Source: an uncultured Lachnospiraceae bacterium (GTDB lineage Bacteria > Bacillota > Clostridia > Lachnospirales > Lachnospiraceae). Taken from it: a stretch of DNA of 22,242 nucleotides. Position 1 is the first letter of the stretch, and every line of letters begins with the position of its first letter. Made by a program: the position numbers and the translations under genes. Shown here piece after piece: positions 9,163 to 16,322 of this stretch. The stretch spans positions 1 through 22,242 of the forward strand of contig CABRSG010000006.1 of NCBI GenBank assembly GCA_902473545.1, given 5' to 3'. The notes under the pieces are model-generated. The model worked only from the letters and a program-made list of their open reading frames with translations. It had not been told where the DNA came from and did not search any database.

Positions 9163-10660
9163 GGAATGGATCCTGCAGGGAATCAGAAGCATTATACGCT
9201 GGGAGGAGCTCGGGCTTTCCCTGGTCCACATGGCGTATAACGGCGTGGAGGCGCTGGAGCTGGGGGAGAAGGAGCCGGTGGACATTATTATTACGGACAT
9301 TGAAATGCCTGAAATGAACGGTCTGGAGCTTTTAAAGGAAATCCGCAGCAGGGAAGAGCGCGTCCGCTTCATCATTCTGACGGGCTTCGATGAATTTGAG
9401 TACGCAAGAGAAGCGATCCGCCTGCAGGTGGAGGACTATATTCTAAAGCCAATCAACGAGGAGGAGCTGGAGAATAAGCTGAAGGAGGCGGTTCTGCGGC
9501 TCGAAGAGCAGGAAAAGAAAAAAATCCAGTATATCGATGAAAAAACGGAGTGGCTGCAGTTTCTCTCCGGGAAAACAGCCGTCCGGGACAGTGCGCATCA
9601 CTGTGAACGCTTAAAGCTTTCCTCGGACGGAAGCCCCGTCTGGGCGGCGGTGATGAAATGGAGCACAGGAAGCGTGAAGGAGAACCGGATCACGGACATG
9701 ATCCTTGCGCTCAATAAGGAGCAGCATGATCTTCGTATTGTGCATCTGCCGCCGGACAGTCTGCTGATGCTGCTTACGGGCAGAGAGGACGGAGAGGACG
9801 CGCAGGAGGTGAAGGAGTATTTTCAGATGCTTCAGAACCAGGTCGAGAGTCAGTTTGACATCCTCACCTTTGTCGGGATCGGACCGGTGTTTTACGATTA
9901 TAAAGACCTTCCGGAGAGCTATCAGCAGGCGCGGAGGCTCCAGAAATATCTGGTGGTGGAGGGCTACGGAAGCTGTCTGAACGTGGCAGATATCCAGACC
10001 CGCAAGAGCGGGGACATTGCAATCGACGCCGCTCAGCTCGGCAAGCTGATCCTGAAAAAGGAGAATGCGGGAGCGCTCGATTATATCGAGGACCTCTTTA
10101 TCAACAATGTAAAGACAGGTGTTTCCATTGATTCCATTTATCAGATGGCGCTCCGCATCGGTATGCTTCTGCAGGAGATCAAGAAAGAATATAAACTGGA
10201 GGATTTAAGCACGCTGCACGACCTGCCTGAGCTTCTGGAAAACGTGTACCGGGCGGACGACATTTTTGAGATTAAGGCGCTGTTTATCTCTGAGGTGAAT
10301 GAGATCATCCGCTACATGCATGAGGAAAATTCTCAGTATACACCGGTAGTGCGGCAGATCCTGGAGGAAGTGCAGAAAAATTACCGCGACGACATGAACC
10401 TCAAAACGCTGGCGTACAAGTATCACATGAATGCTTCCTATCTGGGACAGATCTTCCAGAAGGAGGTGGGCTGTTCCTTTACCCAATATCTGAGCAGCAA
10501 GAAAATAGAAATTGCAAAAGATTTAATACTGAACACGAACATGAAGATCAACGATATTGCGAAAGAAGTTGGGTATCCCGATACCAGTTACTTTTACCGG
10601 AAGTTTAAGCAGCATTACGGAGTGGCGCCAGCGTCTTTGCGGGAAATGAAAAAGTATTAG
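9134..10660 (+). CDS. YesN-type response regulator, REC plus AraC HTH
   Basis: This is the DNA-binding partner of the upstream kinase and likely the transcriptional activator of the locus. The product has 508 residues from the ATG (an in-frame GTG lies 3 bp upstream). The receiver domain covers about 1-120: acidic residues EDEE near 8-11, phospho-acceptor D55 in ITDIEMPE, T83 in ILTGF and K105 in ILKPI. A variable middle region (about 130-400) is typical of YesN proteins. The C-terminal AraC-type double helix-turn-helix spans about 406-508 and contains LKTLAYKYHMNASYLGQIFQ and INDIAKEVGYPDTSYFYRKF. All receiver residues are present, so it should be phosphorylatable. Probable targets are the promoter at about 11003-11031 and the unseen promoter upstream of GH85. 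Confidence 0.95.
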   Translation: MRKVMIVEDEEWILQGIRSIIRWEELGLSLVHMAYNGVEALELGEKEPVDIIITDIEMPEMNGLELLKEIRSREERVRFIILTGFDEFEYAREAIRLQVEDYILKPINEEELENKLKEAVLRLEEQEKKKIQYIDEKTEWLQFLSGKTAVRDSAHHCERLKLSSDGSPVWAAVMKWSTGSVKENRITDMILALNKEQHDLRIVHLPPDSLLMLLTGREDGEDAQEVKEYFQMLQNQVESQFDILTFVGIGPVFYDYKDLPESYQQARRLQKYLVVEGYGSCLNVADIQTRKSGDIAIDAAQLGKLILKKENAGALDYIEDLFINNVKTGVSIDSIYQMALRIGMLLQEIKKEYKLEDLSTLHDLPELLENVYRADDIFEIKALFISEVNEIIRYMHEENSQYTPVVRQILEEVQKNYRDDMNLKTLAYKYHMNASYLGQIFQKEVGCSFTQYLSSKKIEIAKDLILNTNMKINDIAKEVGYPDTSYFYRKFKQHYGVAPASLREMKKY

Positions 10661-10663
10661 GAG

Positions 10664-10694
10664 AAAGGCTGTCCGGGAAAGGGCAGCTTTTTTG
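10664..10694 (+). terminator. Terminator after the response regulator
   Basis: AAAGGCTGTCC and GGGCAGCTTT pair, with one bulged G and a G-T wobble, around a GGAAA-type loop, and run into TTTTTT. It begins 3 bp after the regulator stop codon. Confidence 0.8.
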
Positions 10695-10710
10695 TTGCTA
10701 TGCATACGAC

Positions 10711-10734
10711 AAAAACGTCCGGTGGACGTTTTTT
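10711..10734 (+). terminator. Second, symmetric terminator-like hairpin
   Basis: A perfect 10-bp stem (AAAAACGTCC at 10711-10720 with GGACGTTTTT at 10724-10733) with a GGT loop. It ends in six T on the + strand and is preceded by A on the other strand, so it could stop transcription from either side. GGTGGACGT at 10721-10729 can instead pair with ACGTCCACC at 10776-10784. Confidence 0.6.
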
Positions 10735-10747
10735 AGTGCCGCTGGCC

Positions 10748-10768
10748 CGGTACCTGTTTTGCTCATAC
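10748..10768 (+). repeat. 21-bp direct repeat, copy 1
   Basis: A 21-bp sequence beginning CGGTACC and ending GCTCATAC, identical to the copy at 10869-10889; the period is 121 bp. Confidence 0.9.
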
Positions 10769-10868
10769 AATCATGACGTCCACCACGAATAAAGCCCACG
10801 GATTGCTCCATGCTGACGCATTCCCGCAATCCTGCCCGCATTCGCAAATCGGTCCCTCGCTTTTAGCT

Positions 10869-10889
10869 CGGTACCTGTTTTGCTCATAC
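10869..10889 (+). repeat. 21-bp direct repeat, copy 2
   Basis: An exact copy of 10748-10768. This copy is followed within 10 bp by the long hairpin at 10898-10955, while copy 1 is not, so the flanks differ. Confidence 0.9.
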
Positions 10890-10897
10890 GGGTTAGC

Positions 10898-10955
10898 GTC
10901 GCGCATGTATGAACGCATATGTGAGCAAGCTCACACAGCGTTCTTACATGGCGAC
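10898..10955. repeat. Long imperfect inverted repeat (REP-like hairpin)
   Basis: Arms 10898-10926 and 10929-10955 are complementary over about 25 pairs, with two mismatches and two single-base bulges, around an AA centre. The core is the palindrome TGTGAGCAAGCTCACA (10920-10935). There is no T-run afterwards, so it is not a standard terminator. It looks like a palindromic intergenic repeat or a structured RNA element. Confidence 0.75.
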
Positions 10956-11002
10956 TGGGCTTTATTACTAGAATTTGTCCAAGGAATCTAAAAGTTTTCA
11001 AG

Positions 11003-11031
11003 TTTTATAAAAAATTTAGAAATGGTATAGT
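11003..11031 (+). promoter_or_regulatory. Probable promoter of the transporter operon
   Basis: TGGTATAGT at 11023-11031 is an extended -10 (TATAGT at 11026-11031), 23 bp before the ATG at 11055. The -35 position (about 11003-11008, TTTTAT) is poor, as expected for an activator-dependent promoter. Just upstream lie two AAGTTTT units (10992-10998 and 11000-11006) and a TCTAAA/TTTAGA inverted pair (10987-10992 and 11015-11020) that could bind the AraC-type regulator. The operator role is an inference. Confidence 0.5.
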
Positions 11032-11054
11032 TATTTTACACAAAGGGGAAAGCG

Positions 11055-12542
11055 ATGAGAAAAGAATTTGCAAAGAAATGTAGGATGTTTGTGGCTGCCG
11101 GAATAATGGTTTCCGGTATTTTGACCGGGTGCGGGGAAGCGCAGGAGAGCGAGGCCGGAAGGGAGACTGTAGAGCTTGTCTGGTATCAGCTCGGGGAAAC
11201 GCAGAAGGATGCCGATCTGGTGCTCAGAAAGGTAAATGAGTATACCGTCGACAAGCTTGGCGTGAGCCTGCAGATCATAAGTATTCCCGGCGGTGATTAC
11301 ACGCAGAAGATGCAGACAGTGATCAACACGGGAAGTACCTGGGATCTCTGCTTCACCTGTTCATGGGCGAACGATTATCTGCAGAATGCAAATAAAGGAG
11401 TTTTTCTCGCGCTTGACGAACTGCTCAAAGATACGGAGATGTATCAGAATATCGACGAGAGATTCTGGAAGGCGGCACAGGTGCAGGGAAGCATCTACGG
11501 GGTGCCGAGTGAGAAGGAGCTTGGCAACATGCCGATGTGGGTGTTCACAAAAGAATATGTGGACAAATACAACATTCCGTATGAGGAGCTGCATGAGCTG
11601 GAGGATCTGGAGCCGTGGCTGGAAGTGATTAAGGAGAACGAGCCGGATGTGGTTCCGCTTTACATCACAAAGGATTACACAGCGCCGACGTACATGGATA
11701 AGATTCTCGATCCGGTCGGTATTGAGTACGGTGATGACACGCTGACGGTGAAAAACGTCTTCGAGACAGAGCGGATGAAGGAAACCCTGCGGACCATGCG
11801 AAAATATTATCAGGCGGGCTATATCAATCAGGATGCAGTGATAGCATCGGACGATAAAGCAGTAAAACGCTTTGTGACGAAAGGAGATGGACAACCATAC
11901 GCAGAACTGATCTGGGGAAAGGACCTCGGCTATGAGGTGGTAATGTCCCCGATCATGGACACCAGCATTACAAACTCATCGGCGCGGGGAGCGCTGACCG
12001 CGGTGAACGCGCAGAGCAGTCATCCGGAGGAAGCAGTAGCGCTTTTGAATCTGATCAATACAGACGAGTATCTGAGAAACCTTTTAAATTATGGTGTCGA
12101 GGGCGTTCACTGGGAACGGGCTGAGGTATCGGAGACGGAAGCGAAGGAAGCTGAAGGCAAACCGTATATATACGATACCAAAGTGAAGCTGATCGAAGGG
12201 GCTTTCAGAAATTACTCCGTTGCATACTGGGTGCAGGGCGGTCTGTTCAACACCTACGTACTGGAAAATGAACCACTGGACAAATGGGCGGTATTCAAGG
12301 AATTCAACGATGCCTCCGATGAGGCGCCGTCCTTTGGATTCGACTTCGATGTGGAGCCGGTCAGTACACAGGCAGCAGGCTTTCGGACGGTGCTGGATGA
12401 ATTCGGAAAGGCGCTCTACACAGGAAGCGTGAATCCCGATGAATATCTTCCGAAGCTGCAGGAAAAGCTGGAGACCACCGGAATCCAGAAGGTGATCGAC
12501 GAGATGCAGCGCCAGGTCGATGAGTGGAAAGAAACAAGATGA
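11055..12542 (+). CDS. ABC transporter solute-binding lipoprotein 1 (LplA/YtcQ-like)
   Basis: This is an extracellular sugar-binding lipoprotein that would deliver oligosaccharide to the two permeases downstream. It has 495 residues. The N-terminus shows a charged start, a hydrophobic stretch (about 11-24) and a lipobox LTGC with the lipidated Cys at residue 26. Features of the family 1 solute-binding type include ELVWYQLGE at the start of the mature fold, STWDLCFTCSWAND near the ligand cleft and GSIYGVPSEKELG. AAAGGGG at 11042-11048 precedes the ATG. The stop overlaps no gene; the LplB-type permease starts 50 bp later. Ligand specificity cannot be read, but N-glycan-derived oligomannose is the contextual candidate. 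Confidence 0.92.
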   Translation: MRKEFAKKCRMFVAAGIMVSGILTGCGEAQESEAGRETVELVWYQLGETQKDADLVLRKVNEYTVDKLGVSLQIISIPGGDYTQKMQTVINTGSTWDLCFTCSWANDYLQNANKGVFLALDELLKDTEMYQNIDERFWKAAQVQGSIYGVPSEKELGNMPMWVFTKEYVDKYNIPYEELHELEDLEPWLEVIKENEPDVVPLYITKDYTAPTYMDKILDPVGIEYGDDTLTVKNVFETERMKETLRTMRKYYQAGYINQDAVIASDDKAVKRFVTKGDGQPYAELIWGKDLGYEVVMSPIMDTSITNSSARGALTAVNAQSSHPEEAVALLNLINTDEYLRNLLNYGVEGVHWERAEVSETEAKEAEGKPYIYDTKVKLIEGAFRNYSVAYWVQGGLFNTYVLENEPLDKWAVFKEFNDASDEAPSFGFDFDVEPVSTQAAGFRTVLDEFGKALYTGSVNPDEYLPKLQEKLETTGIQKVIDEMQRQVDEWKETR

Positions 12543-12576
12543 GTTGGGGCTTTTGTCCCGGCATCATAATAGGAAA

Positions 12577-12582
12577 GGGAGG
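12577..12582 (+). promoter_or_regulatory. Ribosome site fixing the first permease start
   Basis: GGGAGG lies 10 nt before the ATG at 12593. The in-frame ATG at 12524 would overlap the binding-protein gene and add a 23-residue tail unlike the family. Confidence 0.75.
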
Positions 12583-12592
12583 TTCAAAAAGA

Positions 12593-13564
12593 ATGGGAAC
12601 CAGGAAAACAACAGCTCCCGCGAAAAAAAGGGACAGAAAGAGATGGACGAAGGATGATACAGAGCTGACGCTGTTATCACTTCCGACCGTGATCTGGTAT
12701 TTGATTTTTTCGTATCTGCCGATGTTCGGCGTTGTCATTGCTTTTAAGGAGTACAAGCTTGCGCCGGGCGGACACGGATTTCTGTACAACCTGTTTGCAA
12801 GTGACTGGGTGGGAATTAAAAACTTCAAGTTTTTCTTTACGTCAAACGCTTTCACCATGTTGCTGAGAAACACCATCCTCTACAACATCGCGTTCATTAT
12901 CATCAGTGCGACGGTTGCTGTAGGCGGCGCGTTGATTCTGAGCAATATGAGGAACAAGACGGGCTCGAAGATTTACCAGACCATGATGTTCCTGCCGTAC
13001 TTCATGTCATGGGTAGTGATCAGTTACTTCGTGTACGCGCTGCTCACACCGGAGAGAGGCTACTTAAACGGCATCATCACCGCTCTTGGCGGCGAGAAGA
13101 TCATGTGGTACCAGGAAAGCAAATATTGGCCGTTCATCCTGATTATCTTAAATACCTGGAAGGGTATGGGATACGGCATGGTAATGTATCTGGCAAGTAT
13201 TACAAGCATTGATCAGTCTTTGTATGAGGCGGCGGTCATGGACGGAGCGACCAAGTGGCAGCAGATGAAGCACATTACGCTTCCGGGAATCAAGCCGGTA
13301 TTCGTCATGATGCTGATCCTCGACTGCGGTAAGATCTTCAACTCCGACTTCGGTCTGTTCTATCAGGTAACAGGAGGGATTCCTGCATCTCTGTACACCA
13401 CAGTATCGACGTTTGATACCTTTATTTTCAACTCTATCCAGTCGACAGCACCGATCGGACAGACAGCGGCAGCATCCTTCTTCCAGGCGATCTGCAGCTG
13501 CGGTACCATCCTGTTTGCAAACTGGGTAGTAAGTAAGATTGATAACGAGAACAGAATTATTTAA
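12593..13564 (+). CDS. ABC transporter permease, LplB type
   Basis: This is the first of two membrane subunits of a carbohydrate (CUT1-type) importer, 323 residues from the chosen start. A basic N-terminal tail (KKRDRKRW) precedes TM1 (about 27-50, LLSLPTVIWYLIFSYLPMFGVV). The remaining membrane segments follow in the usual six-helix pattern. The coupling EAA loop reads YEAAVMDGATKWQQMKHITLPG from residue 211, where the ATPase docks. The C-terminus ends in the NENRII-type tail seen in LplB proteins. It lies 9-18 bp from the second permease, so the subunits are probably made together. No ATPase gene is adjacent, so a housekeeping MsmK-like ATPase is presumed. Confidence 0.93.
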   Translation: MGTRKTTAPAKKRDRKRWTKDDTELTLLSLPTVIWYLIFSYLPMFGVVIAFKEYKLAPGGHGFLYNLFASDWVGIKNFKFFFTSNAFTMLLRNTILYNIAFIIISATVAVGGALILSNMRNKTGSKIYQTMMFLPYFMSWVVISYFVYALLTPERGYLNGIITALGGEKIMWYQESKYWPFILIILNTWKGMGYGMVMYLASITSIDQSLYEAAVMDGATKWQQMKHITLPGIKPVFVMMLILDCGKIFNSDFGLFYQVTGGIPASLYTTVSTFDTFIFNSIQSTAPIGQTAAASFFQAICSCGTILFANWVVSKIDNENRII

Positions 13565-13582
13565 GGAAAGGAAGTGTGCAAA

Positions 13583-14509
13583 GTGGCGAAAAAGAATAAA
13601 GTAGTGGAGCAGCAGTCTTCCTTCAACCAGATTAAGCCGTCAACAAATGTGATATTCAACATAATCTTTTTGATACTGGGATTAATGTGTATCTTCCCGC
13701 TGCTGTTTGTATTTTCTATCTCGATCACAAGCGAGGAAGCGCTCCGCGTAGGCGGATATCAGATCATCCCGCAGCAGCTTTCCAACTCGGCATACATGTT
13801 CCTCTGGAATGAGCGCGGCACGATCCTGAGAGCGTTCTTCATGTCCGTACTGGTAACTGTGGTAGGTACGATTATCACGATTTGTTTAACAACCTCTATG
13901 GGATATGTTGCATCGAGAAGAAACTATAAGCTGAAAAAGCTGTACACCTGGATGATCTTCATTCCGATGGTTTTCAACGGCGGTATGCTGGCATCCTATG
14001 TAGTTGTAAATAACATTCTGAATTTGAGAAACACCATCTGGGCACTGATCCTGCCTCTGGCATGTTCCTCGTTCAGTGTAACGATCTGCCGGACATTCTT
14101 CCGGACGACGGTGCCGGATGCGCTGATTGAGGCGGCGAAGATCGACGGAGCCGGACAGTTCCGCATCTGGTCGAGCATCGTGCTTCCGATCTCCAAGCCG
14201 GTTATGGCGACGATCGGTATGTTTGCAGCGTTCGGTTACTGGAACGACTGGTTCCAGGCATCCTTGTACATCCAGGATAAGAATCTGCAGACCTTACAGT
14301 CCTTGCTCAATAACATTCAGAAGAATATCGAATACATCGCGAACAATCCATATGGCGGTCTGTCGCTGCAGCAGTACAAGATGAATATGCCGACAGAGTC
14401 CGTGCGAATGGCGATTGCAATTATTATTATCGTTCCGATTGCATGTACCTATCCGTTTTTCCAGAAATACTTTATCTCTGGTCTGACGATCGGTTCTGTA
14501 AAAGAATGA
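13583..14509 (+). CDS. ABC transporter permease, YtcP/LplC type
   Basis: This is the second membrane subunit of the importer, 308 residues from the GTG at 13583. The start is uncertain: an in-frame GTG at 13574 also exists, but the A/G-rich ribosome site AAAGGAAG (13566-13573) is better spaced from 13583, and the resulting VAKKNK N-terminus looks like the family. TM1 is at about 23-45 (VIFNIIFLILGLMCIFPLLFVF). The EAA loop, IEAAKIDGAGQFRIWSSIVLP, has E183 at its head. The C-terminal FFQKYFISGLTIGSVKE is the usual ending of CUT1 second permeases. It is followed 87 bp later by a second binding protein, and the gap holds a small hairpin. Confidence 0.92.
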   Translation: MAKKNKVVEQQSSFNQIKPSTNVIFNIIFLILGLMCIFPLLFVFSISITSEEALRVGGYQIIPQQLSNSAYMFLWNERGTILRAFFMSVLVTVVGTIITICLTTSMGYVASRRNYKLKKLYTWMIFIPMVFNGGMLASYVVVNNILNLRNTIWALILPLACSSFSVTICRTFFRTTVPDALIEAAKIDGAGQFRIWSSIVLPISKPVMATIGMFAAFGYWNDWFQASLYIQDKNLQTLQSLLNNIQKNIEYIANNPYGGLSLQQYKMNMPTESVRMAIAIIIIVPIACTYPFFQKYFISGLTIGSVKE

Positions 14510-14525
14510 TGCCAGGTACAGGCAG

Positions 14526-14542
14526 AGGGCTGAAGCAGCCTT
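14526..14542 (+). other. Small hairpin between permease and second binding-protein gene
   Basis: AGGGCTG and CAGCCTT form a 7-bp stem (one G-T) around AAG. No T-run follows, so termination is unlikely. It could mark an RNA processing or stability site that raises the binding-protein message. Confidence 0.4.
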
Positions 14543-14596
14543 AGATGATTCAACCGCACAGGTGGAAAATAATAAAAAACAGGAGGAAATAAGATT

Positions 14597-16240
14597 ATGA
14601 AAGCAAAGAAAATTGCAGCACTTGGTATGGCTGCTGTTATGACGGCAGGCGCACTGGCAGGCTGCGGCTCCAAGAAGGAAGAGCCGGCAAAGACAACAGA
14701 AGCAGCAGAGGCGGCGACGGAAGCGGCAAAGACAGACGACGCACAGGCGGATGACACTGCAGCGGCTGAAGAAACGGGAAAGAAGGAAGAAGCGGCGGCG
14801 ACCTCTGCGGATGAGATCGTAAATCTGAAGTGGATTACCATCGGCAATGGTATGCCGACAAACTATGATACCTGGATCGCAAAGGTAAATGATTATATCG
14901 GAGAGAAGATCGGCGTAAATCTGGAGATGGAGGTTATTCCGTGGGGCGACTGGGACAACCGCAGAAACATTATCATCAGTACAAACGAGCCGTATGATAT
15001 CATCTTCGGAAACGGCAATAACTATACGGCGGACATCAAACTCGGCGCATATACGGATATCACCGATATGCTCGACGCAAACATGGCGGAGTTCAACGAG
15101 CTGATGCCGGAGAAATACTGGGAAGCAGTACGTGTGGACGGCAGAATCTACGGCGTGCCTTCCTACAAGGACAGCTCCATTTCCAACTATGCTATCTGGG
15201 ATAAAGAGCTGGTTGAGAAGTATGATATCGACTACAAGAATCTGACAAATCTGGAAGACCTCACGCCGGTATTTGAACAGCTCAAAGCGGAAGAGAATGA
15301 TTACCCGGTATACATCAAGAACGACGGCGTTTATTCCATCTTCGACCCGTATGATCAGCTTGGCGCAGGCACACAGATCCTTGGCGTAAGATATGACGAC
15401 CAGGGCGGTAAGGTCTGCTACACACTGGAGGAGCCGGATGTTTACTCCGCACTGGAGACCTTCTATGACTGGTATCAGAAGGGCATTATCAACCCGGATG
15501 CTTCCACTCTGACAGAGGGACGTGTTTACAATATGTGGCGTATCGCACAGGGCTGGGAGTCCGCAGCTACCACCTCCTGGGGTCCGCAGATGGGCAAAGA
15601 GGTTGTTGTAGCAAAGGTTGGCGACACCATCCTCTCCAACGAAACGGTTCGCGGTTCTCTGAACATGGTTTCCACGAACTCCAAATATCCGGAGAAATGC
15701 TTACAGCTTCTGAATCTTGTGAACGTAGATACTGCACTGAGAGACATGTTCTACTACGGTGAGGAAGGCGTAAACTTCGAATACATTGACGCAGACGGCA
15801 AGACAATGGTACATAAGATCAATGAGGACTGGGCAATGGCTGGCTACACGCAGGGTACCTTCTTCACAGTTACTCCGATCGAGACCGATACAAACGATCA
15901 GTGGGGCGAGGTTAAGGCTCTGAACGAGCAGGCAGTTTCCTCTGTAATGCTTGGATTCACCTTCGATACCACCGAGATCGCTGACCAGCTTGCAAACTGC
16001 CGTGAAATCTGGCTGCGCTATAAGAGCGAGGTAATGACCGGCGTGCAGGATCCGGCAGTGGTTGTTCCGAAAATCAAGGAAGAGCTGATGGCGGCAGGCT
16101 TCCAGGATATACTGGATACGGCGCAGGCACAGGTTGATGCATTCCTGGCGGAAAAAGGAACAGCAGCAGAAGAAACAACCGAGGGAACCACAGATGCGGC
16201 GGCAGAAGAGGTAACTGAGGCGACAACAGAAGCAGAATAA
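14597..16240 (+). CDS. ABC transporter solute-binding lipoprotein 2
   Basis: This is a second extracellular sugar-binding lipoprotein for the same permease pair, 547 residues. The signal peptide ends in a lipobox LAGC with the lipidated Cys at residue 23. An Ala/Glu/Thr-rich linker (about 30-70) tethers the mature fold, which starts at VNLKWITIGNG. The fold includes YDIIFGNGNNY near the cleft and DGRIYGVPSYKDSS. The C-terminus carries another Ala/Thr/Glu tail (about 523-547), unusual in this family. It is related to binding protein 1 over the whole fold (the pattern of IYGVPS, EDL, GIINPDA-type and YGEEGVNFE-type motifs is shared), so the two are diverged paralogues. AGGAGG at 14581-14586 supports the ATG, and a terminator-like hairpin follows it. 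Confidence 0.92.
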   Translation: MKAKKIAALGMAAVMTAGALAGCGSKKEEPAKTTEAAEAATEAAKTDDAQADDTAAAEETGKKEEAAATSADEIVNLKWITIGNGMPTNYDTWIAKVNDYIGEKIGVNLEMEVIPWGDWDNRRNIIISTNEPYDIIFGNGNNYTADIKLGAYTDITDMLDANMAEFNELMPEKYWEAVRVDGRIYGVPSYKDSSISNYAIWDKELVEKYDIDYKNLTNLEDLTPVFEQLKAEENDYPVYIKNDGVYSIFDPYDQLGAGTQILGVRYDDQGGKVCYTLEEPDVYSALETFYDWYQKGIINPDASTLTEGRVYNMWRIAQGWESAATTSWGPQMGKEVVVAKVGDTILSNETVRGSLNMVSTNSKYPEKCLQLLNLVNVDTALRDMFYYGEEGVNFEYIDADGKTMVHKINEDWAMAGYTQGTFFTVTPIETDTNDQWGEVKALNEQAVSSVMLGFTFDTTEIADQLANCREIWLRYKSEVMTGVQDPAVVVPKIKEELMAAGFQDILDTAQAQVDAFLAEKGTAAEETTEGTTDAAAEEVTEATTEAE

Positions 16241-16251
16241 AATAGAAAAAT

Positions 16252-16296
16252 AAAAAGAGCTGGCGCATGGCATAGATTACTGTGCGTCAGCTTTTT
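16252..16296 (+). terminator. Terminator-like hairpin between binding protein 2 and the GH42-like gene
   Basis: AGCTGGCGCA (16258-16267) pairs with TGCGTCAGCT (16283-16292), with one G-T wobble, and is extended by A/T pairs to a TTTTT run ending at 16296. No promoter is evident in the 26 bp before the next start codon, so it probably attenuates rather than fully stops transcription into the downstream glycosidases. Confidence 0.75.
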
Positions 16297-16322
16297 CCGA
16301 CCGCAGGCAGGAGGCAGAAGGG

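Larger units (their letters stand above)
10661..11054. other. 394-bp intergenic region with no credible gene
   Basis: This gap between regulator and transporter holds two terminator hairpins (10664-10734), two copies of a 21-bp direct repeat, a long imperfect hairpin (10898-10955), and an AT-rich promoter region (about 10985-11031). The short frames that cross it (60-76 codons, both strands) lack ribosome sites and coding character, so I do not call them as genes. The composition of the repeat part differs from the AT-rich promoter part, suggesting a small inserted repeat element. Confidence 0.7.

Noticed and set aside
10920..10935. CRP-like operator TGTGAGCAAGCTCACA
   Set aside because: It is the centre of a much longer hairpin, and the host is probably a Firmicute without E. 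coli-type CRP catabolite control, so I list it as part of the repeat.
10773..10991. 72-codon + frame and 76-codon minus frame in the intergenic repeat region
   Set aside because: They run through direct repeats and a long hairpin, lack a ribosome site and have no coding character.
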